DNA of 64,000 bases, taken from the NCBI GenBank assembly GCA_026874595.1, contig CM049315.1, positions 35,358,164 to 35,422,163 on the forward strand, in the 5' to 3' direction. The notes below the pieces were generated by a model. That model did no database searches. It was not told where the DNA came from and saw only the letters and a program-made list of their open reading frames with translations. Shown piece by piece: positions 46,941 to 59,074 of this stretch; position 1 is the first letter of the stretch, and each line of letters starts with the position of its first letter. A program made the position numbers and the translations under genes. This DNA is from Sipunculus nudus (Eukaryota > Annelida > Sipuncula > Golfingiida > Sipunculidae).

Positions 46941-48446
46941 AAGTATATGTTATGGGCCTTTTATTAATTAAAAAAAATATTTTGATTGAAGGGTTTTTGC
47001 AGTTAGTATGTGCCCACTAACTAATGGCAAGTATTTCCAACTGTAATTACCATCCTGACAGTTGGTGTACAAAAGAGGGGTTGACATCATCTAGCCACAT
47101 AACCTTTAATGAAGTTGTATTAGTAACAAGGGGAACAAAGATGCATTTAGTTAACATTCTAATACTCGCAAATTTTTTCAAAACAACACACACCCAGGTG
47201 ACTATATGTATAATATATGAATATACTGGCACTAAGGTGTATCTGCTTAAACAATTGTTTCTTAACTCAGAAAAGCACAGGATCTGTGTAAATCATTTTG
47301 CTGAAACTCACCAAAATTTACTTCAACTCATAACGCTAACCCTGTCCCCACCCTTAACACAGAATAATGTTTTAGTGGTTCAGTGCGTAGGGCATTATAT
47401 CTGTAACTTTTCAAGTATTATTTAATTTGTGCATTCTTAATTGTTCAGTTGGTTTCATACATCTTTATAAGCAGAAAACAATGTGCATTACTCCTACTTC
47501 AGAGCTTTACTTCTTGAGTATATTTAAACTTATTTACTCTATTTAGAATTTTATGAAAATGTGTTGCGAGACCCCAATAAATATGATATAGATTTGTCTT
47601 TCTCTGTGTTGTTACACTGACCAATAATTTATTTGATATGCAATCAGTATGTTTAGCATCATTCACAGAATAAGTAATTTTGAAATACTATTAGAATTCT
47701 CAGTGAATGATAAGAAACATGATTATTAAGGTCACATAAATTTTACAGATACACCTGTTAATTACTCTATCAAGGATGAGAATATGAATGTTGAAGTGAC
47801 TTTTTAGGTAATGAAAACAGAACACAATCTTTACAATTTCATTTGTATTCTTATGTTTTTTTATATTATTTACATTTTCCTTTGTGGTATATAGTTAAAA
47901 TTTACAGAACTCTCTTGTATTTTATTAGATGCTCCAAGAATTGTTATTCCTGTTTTGTAAAAGTATTATTTATATAATCACTTTCTGTATGAATATAATG
48001 TAACATAATGTCATTCATTTTAATGATTTATAAACATGACAACATTGACGAATGGATATTATGTATACTGTTAGTACTGTATAGTATAAAATACTTATAA
48101 ATGTAAAAACATAAAAGAAGCGTGGGTATAGATATATAAAGAGATGTAATAGCTCCAACGAAGGAAACATTTGTGGTTATTATTTAATATGCTTGCAGCT
48201 CTGCATTCATGGGGGAATATTGCTTTTAAATTAATTGAACTATGGTTCTGGAAAGACGGATCGGTCTGTTTAGTTGAATATTGTACGAATGGAGCTGTTG
48301 CTCGTTTCTTTTGAAAAAAGTAATTTATCGTGGTGTAAACTGTCAGTAGCACACAGTCCTTCCGGTAATACCCAAAGGAATTTTAACCAGTGTAAGAATT
48401 ATGGGCACCCTTTCACCAGAGGCAGTTTCTACTGAAAACTAAGCTC

Positions 48447-48713
48447 TTAGGCCAAAAAAATAATAAAAGGTATGGTTCTCAGGCACCGCCCGCGTCAATT
48501 TAAGGCCCCCCGCATAAAATATTTTTATTTTGATTTTGATTTTTCAAGATAAAATAGTACAATTTATGAAGTGCTTTTAACTGTTTAGCAAAAAATATGT
48601 TATTTCCATGCTTTTCCTTGTTATGCGACACTTTTATCGGATCATACAATAAAAAGGTCAAAAATAAAATGACGCCCGCCCGCACTGATTTCTGAAAAAG
48701 TATTTTGGCCTTA
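48447..48713 (+). mobile_element. MITE, copy 2 (shortened, right TIR partly lost)
   Basis: Begins TTAGGCCAAAAAAATAA, followed by GGTATGGTTCTCAGGCAC, and ends TTTTGGCCTTA. Same orientation as 17548-17866, with part of the interior and most of the right inverted repeat deleted. Confidence 0.7.
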
Positions 48714-48724
48714 CATTTAGGAAT

Positions 48725-49010
48725 TGTGGCATATGGCCGGAACAACCTGTCTCACCTGTCAAACTTCAAAATCAAAACTTGTCCCAGTTCAAGGTAACAC
48801 CTTCTGTTAACCTTTGAAATGCACATGCTTACAAAATATTACTCATACCGAGAAGTCCTTACCACAAAAATATCCATCTTCGTGTAATTTATCCTCGAAC
48901 TGTTCTCATCCAACATATTTGAACGGACTAAATTACCCTCTTCACTAAATTTATACCCACTCAACTGGTGTATTTAGAAGGCCCGGTGCATTGTGGGCAA
49001 AGGCTTTTTA
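48725..49010 (+). repeat. interspersed repeat, pair member 2
   Basis: Diverged copy of 36470-36775. It starts directly after MITE copy 2 (48447-48713). Confidence 0.65.
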
Positions 49011-50044
49011 TCTTCAGGTAAAGCCTGTTACCCGAACGTCGATTCTAAATCATGGAGAGTCCGTTTATTATAAAATAGGTCTGTGAGTCATGTTTGCATG
49101 GCTAGGTTTCAGGGCTGTATGGAAAAGGTTCTCATAATAAGATAGCCATGGTTGTTAATACGTGGAAGAAGTCTGGCTATGAACATGTAAGAGATTAGGA
49201 TTCGTTGTCATAATTTACAGGTGAAGGATGTTTCCCTGAGCAACAGTTCCACCAAGTTTAGTTATTTTGATTTTATTCAAATATCTGTCGCAGAATAGGT
49301 TTACATAAAATAAGGAAAAGTTGAAAGTTAATTTGTAGAAGCCCAACCGTTGCCACTGTTGAAACACTAATCTATTACTAATGCTTGAGTTAATAACAGC
49401 ATCAGTATTTGGGGCATATGTCTTTATGTCTAAGCTTATTAACGCAAATAGGAAAATTACGTTATGTTGTATATTTCGTAGAATACTCCCATGTTTCCAT
49501 CTTACTTTATTCATGGAAAATTAGGTATCTCGTGTCACAAACTAAGGATCCTAACCAAATGTTTACCGATAAATTATGTTTACAATGGTTGGGATACACT
49601 TGAATACATGTTGAAATAGTTTAATTCTTACATTTATGTTGCTTCGGATGTTTTGTTCTCTTGGTCGTCTTTGATGTCATAAAGCCAAAAACATTTATTA
49701 ATGTGAACCGGTTAATACAAAAACGTCAATACAAGGATGTTTTATAATCCAAACATTGGATTACGGATTCGTTTATAATACGTTTACTGTGATGTTATTT
49801 CCTTTACACTGTCACTATGGTAACAAGGCAGTCACTTGAACTTTCTTAGACACAGGAATCTGTAAGCAGACCTAGCCTTCCTCTTTTATGATATTATTGA
49901 GTCCACGAAACACGGTTATATTTCAGCCACACGTTTCTGTTTTGGAATTGACAATGAATGCATCATATTTCTTGTTGTATACCTTGTCTCTGTTTTCATT
50001 CATGAATGAAAATATGTTTGCCTGTGTTAGTGTGTTTGTCAGAG

Positions 50045-50046
<2 letters not shown>

Positions 50047-50099
<53 letters not shown>

Positions 50100-50102
50100 T
50101 AT
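50047..50102. repeat. (TA)n microsatellite
   Basis: Uninterrupted TA repeat with one ACATAT break near the right end. Confidence 0.93.
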
Positions 50103-50137
50103 AGATGTATGAATAGCCATGCTGTTTCATTGTTTTA

Positions 50138-50200
50138 AAGATGGCTGCCGCACCGGAAATCGGAAGATCGTGGGTTCGAATCCCACTGGCAGTGAATCAC
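50138..50200 (+). repeat. tRNA-derived SINE-like sequence
   Basis: ATGGCTGCCGCACCGGAAAT, then a perfect T-arm, GTGGG-TTCGAAT-CCCAC. The 5' half (D-arm) is degraded, so it is not a functional tRNA. Confidence 0.6.
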
Positions 50201-50219
50201 TTTTCTGTGTATACCCTTT

Positions 50220-50221
<2 letters not shown>

Positions 50222-50309
<88 letters not shown>
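50222..50309. repeat. (TA)n microsatellite
   Basis: About 44 perfect TA units. With 50047-50102 it brackets a tRNA-like sequence. Confidence 0.93.
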
Positions 50310-50311
<2 letters not shown>

Positions 50312-51609
50312 GAGTCAAATGTTGCCTGTTTAAAAGCTTTGTTTATAAAAACAGGTATTTTTTATAACAGGTAAAGATGCGTTTCCACGAAATTGACCCC
50401 TGATGCCTTACGGTTTGGAAATGTTTGGATTCTTGGCTCTTCGACGCAGTTCATGAAGCGCTGCTGCGTAGTTCGTACCACTACGTACCGACTGTTAGCG
50501 TAGCGTGATTTGACGTCGCCCTCAATGTAGTTTTGAGTTGACTCCAAATTTTTTGCCGCCGCTACGAGTTTTCAAATTTTGTAGGTCATATGTAACTTTT
50601 TACTTTACGCTGGGTAGCCCGTGGTATATACTTCGTGGTAGATCGTAACCTTTACGTAAACTATTCGATAATGTCGGGGTAAATCGCGTCACTGTGTGGG
50701 TATTTGGCCACAAAACGTTTCACTCTGTAAACACTTTCCCAAGTACTACAAATCCTTAAGAACTGGCTACGATACAGCTAATAAGGACCTAAGCAGTACC
50801 TAAGAATAATTCCGATACAGCTCATTCAGACGTACCACGAATTAACCTGAAGTACTTACGGTACAGCAAGAAGTACTTACGATACAGTTATGACGTATTA
50901 CTATGGGGCTACGTAACAGCTATAAAGCTTCTACCACGCGTAACGAAATTAGAACTGTATAATGTTATCTTCATGTATAAACTAGAAATCTGCATTCCAA
51001 TGGATGCATGCCTAAGCCATGCGGGGGTCCCTCGTGTGGGATGCTCCCTAACCCGTGTTTATATCCACTCATCTCAGACCTAAGAGCACACCTTTCATAA
51101 ACGATCTGTGAAGAATGAAATCCTGGTGCTGAAGTTTATACTTTGAAATTGCTGTTTAGCACAAGCTGTATGGCAGATAACCACTGGACACAGTCACTTC
51201 GAGGTGCTGGGCGCTCGACCGTGTACTGAACTGGTGGCCAGGCCAAAATGCGCGGCGCATACGTGTATGAGCAAAATATACGTGTATGAATACGTGTATG
51301 AGCAAATCACTATTTCCATAGGATATTAACATACTTCCAACAAGGCAATCGCGCACAAAAGGATATGCACAAACGATATTCTACAATGCGTAATATGCTG
51401 TCATTTAAATGTCCTACAAAGTTTACAAGACTTGTTCTCTGGTCTCAGATTTGTCCTAAAAACTTGATGATGTGTCCTCAGGTACCAGTTTTAGAGAATC
51501 TGTATTATTTGTCACAGATATCATGTATCAAGAAGATGAATGTTATTATTGTCACTGTTTGATTCATTTTTTTTCTAGTGTTACGAAGAGTAATTATTCA
51601 GGAGAAAAC

Positions 51610-51690
51610 ATTTGGCCGATCCGGGATTCGAACACATGTTGGTGGCGCACAAGTCCGGAGTACCAACCGCTTCGCTAGCAAAGCAAGCTT
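51610..51690 (-). repeat. tRNA-derived SINE-like sequence
   Basis: On the minus strand: GCTTTGCTAGCGAAGCGGTT (box-A-like) and GTGTTCGAATCCCGG (box-B-like). The first part resembles the 30560-30665 copy (TAGCAAAGCGGTTGG). Confidence 0.55.
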
Positions 51691-53959
51691 CGAACCGTTC
51701 GGTCCGCTTTTATGATATTTATCGGCGGCCTTTATTTTCCCGAGCAGAGGCCATCCGTGTATCCAGCCATAGGATTGATGGACCGGTCATGGCGGTCACT
51801 TGAACCAAAAGTTGCATTGAGTCCATATCTGATTCCGAACAGAAAGTTTAGTATTTAATGTGTTCTCTTTAATAAAATTTACCCATATTGTACGATTACT
51901 CCAATTTCCCACGCTTTGAATAACATTTCCATGAGACCGAAATACACAACTTTTTCGACTATTTTATTTCACACATTTATTTACTTCATAACATAATTAC
52001 ATGAAACATAACTAATCCTCTTTGAACTTAAAAAAGCACATGCAAGCGCAGCATACTCCGTAATAAGTATAGCAATAGCTATAGATAGCATAAAAATGGA
52101 AAGCAAAACTTCCTACAAATATATTCTATCCACATGAGGAAGGCTACCAGCATATTACTACAACGTATCATATCACCTAATGAATAAATAAATGCTTGGC
52201 GAAGTAAGAAATAACATTATTAGTGTCTATGTAACTCCATATTTCAGCAATATATCGTAGCATCCCTGGATAATGTTGAGGTAGCACTGGGTTAGGCCTA
52301 GTTGCAAAATGATGCATATGCGCAAAGATTAAATTCATCTCTGAACAGTCCTGTTGAAGAAGTTTTTATACATGATTAAATCGTTGTTTTCCATTCCTAT
52401 CTTCTTATTTATGACATGGATCATTGTCAAAACTTGCCAGCAACTAATTGCTTGTAGTATTTACTCGAGATTTCCCGTTGCACATTTAAACATAACAAGC
52501 TTGTATAAATCGTTTCCAAACCCAAAACCCCATAACATCCGCACCCCTCGCCCACAACAAATAATTCTTGTGGTTCTGCGGAGATTGTAATGTTTGTTAT
52601 ATTCATGCCGTTCTCAAAATAGCAGTATGCAATTATCCAACATGAATAAATATTACAACTCTAGCTCGGTTATTTGCAGTACGAACAAATGAAAATAAGG
52701 CCTGGGTCAAAATGTGGATGCTTGGGGGGGGGAATGATCATCTGGGAAGACTTTGTTTGAGGAGAGAGTGGTGGGGCGAGGAGTTAGGACATTTTCTGAC
52801 AGAACAGATTGCACCTAACCCAGCTTGATTAAAAATGGACCCCATGAAACAGCCCTACCTCTTAACTGATTCACTCATGTGACCTGGCTTGAGATAAATG
52901 TGCATATTAATGATCTATTGAGCATTACGCCGGTGCACAAGTCTACCCCTGATCACATTGTGCAGTAATATTGTGCTGCTGTGGTTGTATAAAGGACTAA
53001 TACTCTTCCCGATCCACTTTTCTCTTATTTTTTTAAACCCAAAATATCATCTTTGGCCCTGCGATCCAGTTAAAACCAATTCCGAAATACAACGTTTGGT
53101 TTTAGCGGAATATGGTCTTTCCGCTGCCGTGTGCGCGTACATTACCGGGAGTCAACGATCAGTTGTAAAATCTCCCTTAGACTTTCTTTGTAATATTAAT
53201 TGACATGAAGGACCCACAGGCCTACCAAAGATCTAAAGTCAGCAGTATATTTCAGTATATAAGACTGTCGAAGAACAAATAAGCTCTGGCTACCTTAGCG
53301 ATATATAAAAAGATATATATGGTCAGTGGGTGCATGTAACACTGAAATTCACTAAAGAGCAAATATATTTGATAACTTTGAACTTCTGATGATGCCTAAA
53401 GGTAAAAGAATGGCGGTGGTTTATTTAGCAGAGATTGGGACAATGCCAAAGAACCGGAGCATTGATTGGGCGAACACTATCCAAGTATATGTTTTCTGTT
53501 TCTTAATCTTGGTTTGTTTTGTTCCTAACTACCCAAAAGCTATAAATCAAAGACCTGATTTCTTTTTTGCAAGCGCTATAGGTCAGAAGATTTGGTAAGA
53601 GGTCAAAGGGCAAGTTTTGTAGCCTGCCCGTTATGTATAAAGACCTTATTATGTTATAATGATTACCTGATGTCATGAGAGAAAAGTAGCTTTATAAATC
53701 TAAATCTAGCCATAAAAAACGATTTCCTTAGTAAATCAGGCATACATATTCTGTATTAACATGGGCTATATAACCAGTCAGATGGCTATTCGTAATTCAT
53801 AAATTCTACCTCAAACCCATATGATGCACGTTTCCTTCAAATGGTCTTACAACAGACCTTCCCATTGCTTGTCCTATAAGATAGGTACAACAGCTTTCAC
53901 ATGACCGTGCTCCTCTGTTCAGGGTTTACCTAGCTTTGTTCTGAGACTCATCTCTAAGC

Positions 53960-54187
53960 TATTGATACTACTCCATCATACAGCTTGTACATTAGCCATA
54001 GTCATACATTCAGTATTAATGTTTGTATACTTCCTGGATTCCTCCTTTAATCGGAGTAGTTTTTAACCATTGAGCTAGAGATGATCTGTACTCCTTTATC
54101 CAGCTTAAACCCAAGCAACATTCACAAGAAGCCTAGGTACTTCCTGCTATAAAGCTTTTACATAAGCCGTATTCATACATTCAACAT
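53960..54187. repeat. degenerate repeats at the 3' end of the minus-strand gene
   Basis: ACAGCTTGTACATTAGCCAT, then AGTCATACATTCA near 53980-54015 is echoed by AAGCTTTTACATAAGCCGTA then TTCATACATTCA near 54153-54184, with a weaker copy between. An ATTAAA poly(A)-like signal for the minus-strand gene may lie at 54046-54051. Confidence 0.5.
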
Positions 54188-56269
54188 TTACCAAGGTGCT
54201 ATCCCATCCCTGTTAAAGAACACTCGGTGTTTAAAAGTCACAACAATTGTCAGCAGCACGGTCAGATACGATGGCATTACACTCTCACCGGCACCTATAG
54301 TTTTATAAATCACTGGGTCAATGTCGTACTGGCGCTCTATCGTTAACATCGCTTTCTTATAGCCGTTGTTGATAGGTTTGAGCAGCTGATGGACGTCGCA
54401 CTGTCCAGCGGCATCCATTTTAATGTCATAAACATTTCGGTTTTCCTCCGTCGGGTACAACAAACAGTAATAGGTCGCCTTTGGTTCACCCTCAATTAAA
54501 GCCTTATCGGCTTTGAGAATAACGCCCCTGTAAATATCACTGACCTCGTAATTAGCTAAACATGTAAACTGGAGTTCTCTTGGGGGGACTTTGTTGGTGC
54601 AATTGGTGTACTGTATCATCCATCTTGTTTCTGTCACCTGGTGCGACTCCGCGCCACAGAAGTAATTTTGGGTTTCAGAGAGATCCATGAAAAGTCTGCT
54701 TCGTATGTGAGCGTAGTAAGTTGGGATCATGCATGCGCTAGGGTCTTGGCTGTCATGGCGTACCACAGTGTACCAGCCAACGTTGGTGTCGTAGAAAGTC
54801 TTCCTGGCGTACGGCCAATATGGCTGGAAGACTCTACTGCTCCACTTGAGCTCCTGCTGGTTGTTGACGCACCACTGTGAGGGATCTTGGAAGAACTGGT
54901 TCCCCCGAAGAGGAGCTGTCCCTGAGAGGGTCATAATGGCAACAGAGGGAGCCACCAGTTTCATCCGAAATTGCGTAACTCTTGGAACACATCCATTACT
55001 AGGATCAGTTGCCAGAACGAAGTTACGGCTCCCGTTCATAACTGGAACTGACTGAATGCATCTTTCATCGATTGAGTCCGCGTAAGCTTTGAATTTGCCG
55101 AGCCCTGGAAATGTTACAGAATTTTTAGTAATTACAATTTCTTCTCCAACGTATTCCTTCTGTAACACCCATTTCCCCCGTAAGTCGATTTCGAACGGAA
55201 AGACATCGTCGTTTCCGGGACAACTGTCACATGTTTTGGCACATGCCGCTGCTTGCTTTGTTTCAGAGCAGTCAATCTGATCACTTTGGCACTGATCGCT
55301 GTAATCACTACAAATGTCCTTCACAAAAGTACGTCGGAGCTCTATTTTCATAAAGCTGGTTCCTTCTTCAGGGTCTTCTGCAGCACATATGTTATCTATA
55401 AAAAGTACAGCCGGCTCCTGAGTAGGATCGTCTTTGCGCATGCGCAGACAGTGAAATCCATAAGTTTGTGAGAGCATGGCAGGAACCACAACGCTAAATG
55501 TATACTTTCCGGAATCCCAGGACCCCAAACAGTAGAGTCGAATACCTACTTCTTCACTTATCGGTATTGTAGAGCAGTCAAACTGGTTGTTCCAGGCAGC
55601 TGTTATCAGAATCCCCTCTCCTCCACCACATTCGAACTCTATCCTGGGGGAGGGATAGTCCTTGGAACAATACCCTCCAGATGGCCCATCATGTTTCAAC
55701 ACCCGCATTTCATAACCTCCAAGTGGGGGACAGCTAGGATAATCCTGTAGGAGATCCGCAAATATGCCCTCTCTGTGGGTGTTATACTTCTTCACAGGCC
55801 AGTACACCAGTGGCCACAGGCTGAGGGCGGCGAACCCCTCAACACACACATCAGCAGTGTCTTTCTCTGGTCCTAGTCGCCACTGCGCCACCAGTTTGCT
55901 CCGTTTCAGAAATTCCACACATCTGTAGTGTTGTTTATCATCACTTTGCAGCACGTACTGGTTTGGGCCAGTCTCTTTCAAGCATTTATAGGTGTATTTA
56001 TAATTGTCTTTGCCGGTTTGCTCGAAGTGGGATCGGATGCTCAGGGTGTGAGGATCGGGGATTTTGACATAGTTTGTCGTCATTGACATGTCATCAATCC
56101 GGGGCCCGTGTCTGTTCTGCACTTTGGACTCTGTTTCCCAGCTGCCGTGGAAATCTGATGATGTCCGGGGTTTCTTCACCATCCAATCAGGGAACGAGCA
56201 GCCTTGTCCTACGGAAATCCTGATCATGTGGCACACGATGAACACTATAAGCGGAAGGGACATTTCCAT
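54188..56269 (-). CDS. secreted/anchored cysteine-rich protein, DUF7042-7045 type with ShKT-like module
   Basis: 693 codons in one exon. The start is the ATG at 56269 in a near-ideal Kozak context (ACCATGG); the open frame extends a few codons further without an ATG. Residues 1-22 form a hydrophobic signal peptide. The first half opens CSFPDWM then FHGSWET and contains HYRCVEFL and CPPLGGYEMRV. In the middle (about 320-350) six cysteines, spaced C-x6-C-x6-C-x8-C-x3-C-x2-C, end ACAKTCDSC and look like a ShKT module. The second half repeats the plan (FEIDLRGKWVLQ, LQFTCLANYEV, ATYYCLLYP). A hydrophobic stretch near the C-terminus (SYLTVLLTIVVTF) followed by basic residues suggests a GPI signal or short membrane anchor. 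This layout fits the invertebrate extracellular DUF7044/7045/7043/7042 family; exact function is unknown. Convergent to INPP4. Confidence 0.85.
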   Translation of the reverse strand: MEMSLPLIVFIVCHMIRISVGQGCSFPDWMVKKPRTSSDFHGSWETESKVQNRHGPRIDDMSMTTNYVKIPDPHTLSIRSHFEQTGKDNYKYTYKCLKETGPNQYVLQSDDKQHYRCVEFLKRSKLVAQWRLGPEKDTADVCVEGFAALSLWPLVYWPVKKYNTHREGIFADLLQDYPSCPPLGGYEMRVLKHDGPSGGYCSKDYPSPRIEFECGGGEGILITAAWNNQFDCSTIPISEEVGIRLYCLGSWDSGKYTFSVVVPAMLSQTYGFHCLRMRKDDPTQEPAVLFIDNICAAEDPEEGTSFMKIELRRTFVKDICSDYSDQCQSDQIDCSETKQAAACAKTCDSCPGNDDVFPFEIDLRGKWVLQKEYVGEEIVITKNSVTFPGLGKFKAYADSIDERCIQSVPVMNGSRNFVLATDPSNGCVPRVTQFRMKLVAPSVAIMTLSGTAPLRGNQFFQDPSQWCVNNQQELKWSSRVFQPYWPYARKTFYDTNVGWYTVVRHDSQDPSACMIPTYYAHIRSRLFMDLSETQNYFCGAESHQVTETRWMIQYTNCTNKVPPRELQFTCLANYEVSDIYRGVILKADKALIEGEPKATYYCLLYPTEENRNVYDIKMDAAGQCDVHQLLKPINNGYKKAMLTIERQYDIDPVIYKTIGAGESVMPSYLTVLLTIVVTFKHRVFFNRDGIAPW

Positions 56270-56308
56270 GGTTACCAATTGCCGTAATGCAAGTGCAATA
56301 GGTCTCTT

Positions 56309-56325
56309 CCTGCAATAAAAAAAGA
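56309..56325 (-). promoter_or_regulatory. 3' splice site in the 5'UTR of the DUF7042-type gene
   Basis: On the minus strand TTTTTTTATTGCAG is followed by GAAGAGACC, 40 bases before the ATG at 56269. It is a good acceptor, so a non-coding first exon and promoter probably lie at higher coordinates, in or beyond the right part of the window. Confidence 0.55.
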
Positions 56326-58369
56326 ACTATATAACAAAAAATATATTTTGCCATCATTATATCAATATATTAAGAAAATAATATGATTATAGGAGACTAC
56401 AAATTTATTATTTTTATGTTTTAATTGAAGGCGCTCCGATAAAAATACGTTAAAACATGAGGATTAGTTTGCAGTCCTTATATCAATTTGTTATGCAAAA
56501 ATATCGATAAGAACCCCTTCTTTCATTCATGATTTTCACATAAATGAGCATGAACCGCTTAGACCAAAGTCAGAATATTACCACTTTTATGTCAACTTGT
56601 CGGCTGCTTAACAACAAACCGACCACCTTAGGGCGGCAAAAACATTTTCAAGCGGGCAGAGGTAAATTAATAAAAAATGGAAATTCTAATTGAGTGATGT
56701 GGCTATACTGGATGTAAGAGGAGGGTCTAAAATTTATCAGCATAAATAATCCAACAGGGACCAATATTTAAAAATAAAAATTATCGCAATAGCTAAGAGG
56801 ATTACTGAGAAAATGAATGCGAAAGAACCTTCAAGGTCGCTGATTTGCAGTCATATTGTATTTTGGATGGATCTGAAATTCAATCCTTTCATGGGTGTCA
56901 AGCTCTGTGTAATATTCTTACAGCAATTGCTTGAACATTTTGCTTGAATGCGTCTGAAACGAATTCCAAGTTCATAACATAGCAGCCATGCTGTATTACT
57001 AATATGTTTGAAATTAAATGCGAACATCCTCTCACTAATGGATCTGTATTTTGATAGGGCTGGAGTCCTCATATAGGCTTCAATTATCCCTGTGAATTTG
57101 AGAAAGATGAGAAATGTTTTCTTTGAGATGCCGTACGAATAAAAGCGTCACTGGCGGACTGAAGGACAGAGGGACGGACGGACAAGGCGATCACTATAAG
57201 GCACCAAAAACAATGAATTGCCCGAAACCAGACTAACTGCATCATTAAAAAATAATGTATGATAAGATTAGTTATTATGTGTAAGAGGGATAAGAGGTAT
57301 AAGTTAGGATGACCGAAAATCTATTCACTATTGCAAAGACTAACTGTGCACACAGATACTTGAGTGTAACTGTCGGCCTTGCTACCACTTGCTGTAATTT
57401 TATGGCAATATTACAGGGTACATTACCTGGCCAGGAGGTACTGTTTTTGTCAGTGTTTGTTTGTGATATACTATACTCAAAAGATAAAGGAGGGATTTTT
57501 AAGAAATTTTGGAAGGGTAGGGTAACACCCAAGTGACGAATAATTGATTTTTAAGGTATTCTGGATGAGTATCCGGACCATGGACATTTTTAAGAACAAA
57601 TCACTATTGAGAGGAAGGGCACATTGTTTTATCTATTTGGAAGATTTTTTATCAGAACTCGCACCGGAACCATTACCACACATTCCCACTCTTTCACACC
57701 AATCCCCGTTTACCTCATTTGATTAGAATATTGACACATTTACTAATTTTATCCAGCGAAGGTGGAGAAATAAATTTTTATTGTTTGAATGAAATATGCA
57801 ATAATATAAATGAAATATGCAATAACTAACCTCAGAAGATGTGTATAAATAGGCATTTTTCTAATACATTTCAAAGAATCGGAAGAAAATTTTGCCAAAG
57901 AAATCTATAGACTTTTCTGGGCCAGCTGTACATATATTTACGTAATTCATTAATTATATACATATAATTAAACATCAAACTTCAAAGAATGCATGAAGAA
58001 AAGTAGAAGTACACAGTCCTAGATTCATATGTTAACACCTTTCATTTAGTAAAAACATTTTAAAGGTTTCGACTCGAACTCAGATTCTAGTTCCATCAGG
58101 TTTCCAAAGGCTGTGACTGGCAGACTTGAACTCAAGGGCTCTCACCTGGACTCAGCTAGCATGGTCCTCAGCTTAACGATGGAGTGTTATTACTTCAGTA
58201 TTAATATTTTAAAAGTTTAATTTCTCAGCCAACCTTTTGACCAATGAGATAACCATTCTGTATTTAGCATAGTTCGTTCGTGTATTATTCTACCCAACAT
58301 GATCAGAACTTCCGGTAGAGCCTGTTATGGAGACAACATTGAAAGTAAAACTGGCCTTGAGCTACAATA

Positions 58370-58890
58370 GTCGTTGGCCATTTTGGAATATAGGGTTAAA
58401 ATTTGTCAAATAATACATTTGACATCGAATATGAATTCCCCCGATCCCAGAAACCCTTGAATTCATATACTGAAGAGTACTGCAGGCAAAATCTTTGGAA
58501 CAATAACTTTCAAAATGGAGAGCGGCCATCTTAGATTTCAGGCTTTTATGGGATGCACCCTCAATTTTAGGAGAGACAACCCCGCAAGATTGTCAAATTA
58601 ACACTTAGAGAAACTAAATCGATGGAGTCACGGATCAGCAGAGCTCATTATTGATGTAGTAAGACAAGTGTGAGAAAAAAATAACTTTTTTTAACTAAAA
58701 ATCTTCGGCCATCTTAGATTTTAAGGTCAATATAGGTAAAATCAAAATTTGACATCAAATATGAATTCCACGACCCCAAAATCTTACAATCCATATACTG
58801 AACAGCATTGCATGCAAAACCATTGAAAAAATAAATTGTCAAATGGCGGGAGGCGACCATTTTGGATTTCGGGCTGTCAGGGATTCCGGG
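58370..58890 (+). repeat. diverged repeat pair with GGCCAT(T/C)TT phrases
   Basis: 58376-58560 and 58705-58890 share GGCCATTTTGGA or GGCCATCTTAGATTT, TTTGACATC(G/A)AATATGAATTC, CATATACTGAA and TTTCGGGCT/TTTCAGGCT. Two tandem, diverged copies of a unit near 330 bp. Confidence 0.65.
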
Positions 58891-59074
58891 TATATCCCCG
58901 ATCTGATAATCTATATAATGTTACAGCTTTGCGTGTGTAAGAGCTTTTTAGTTTGGTTATCATCATTAATGACTGCAGGCAATGTAAGCCTAACATGCAG
59001 TATTTATACAGCAGCAGTATAGCAAAAATGATATGCCTGAAGCCTTATCGTTTCAACACGATTTAGTTTCTCAA

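Larger units (their letters stand above)
45111..54187. other. intergenic region between the two convergent genes
   Basis: 9 kb without a gene I can support. It holds repeat copies at 46790-46940, 48447-48713 and 48725-49010, two (TA)n tracts around a tRNA-like SINE (50047-50309), a CpG-dense block (50390-50960), a minus-strand SINE relic (51610-51690), and degenerate repeats just after the end of the minus-strand gene. Confidence 0.6.

Noticed and set aside
50138-50200. tRNA gene between the TA tracts
   Set aside because: Only the T-arm and part of the anticodon arm remain; D-arm and acceptor stem are not intact.
53389-53598. Plus-strand 69-codon frame starting MMPKGKRMAVVYLAEIG as a first exon
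   Set aside because: The start looks protein-like and a GT follows near 53484, but there is no supporting second exon or known family, and the rest turns hydrophobic and AT-biased.
56270-56278. Start of the DUF7042-type protein at 56278
   Set aside because: The codon there is TTG, not ATG. The first ATG in frame is at 56269, with a strong Kozak context.
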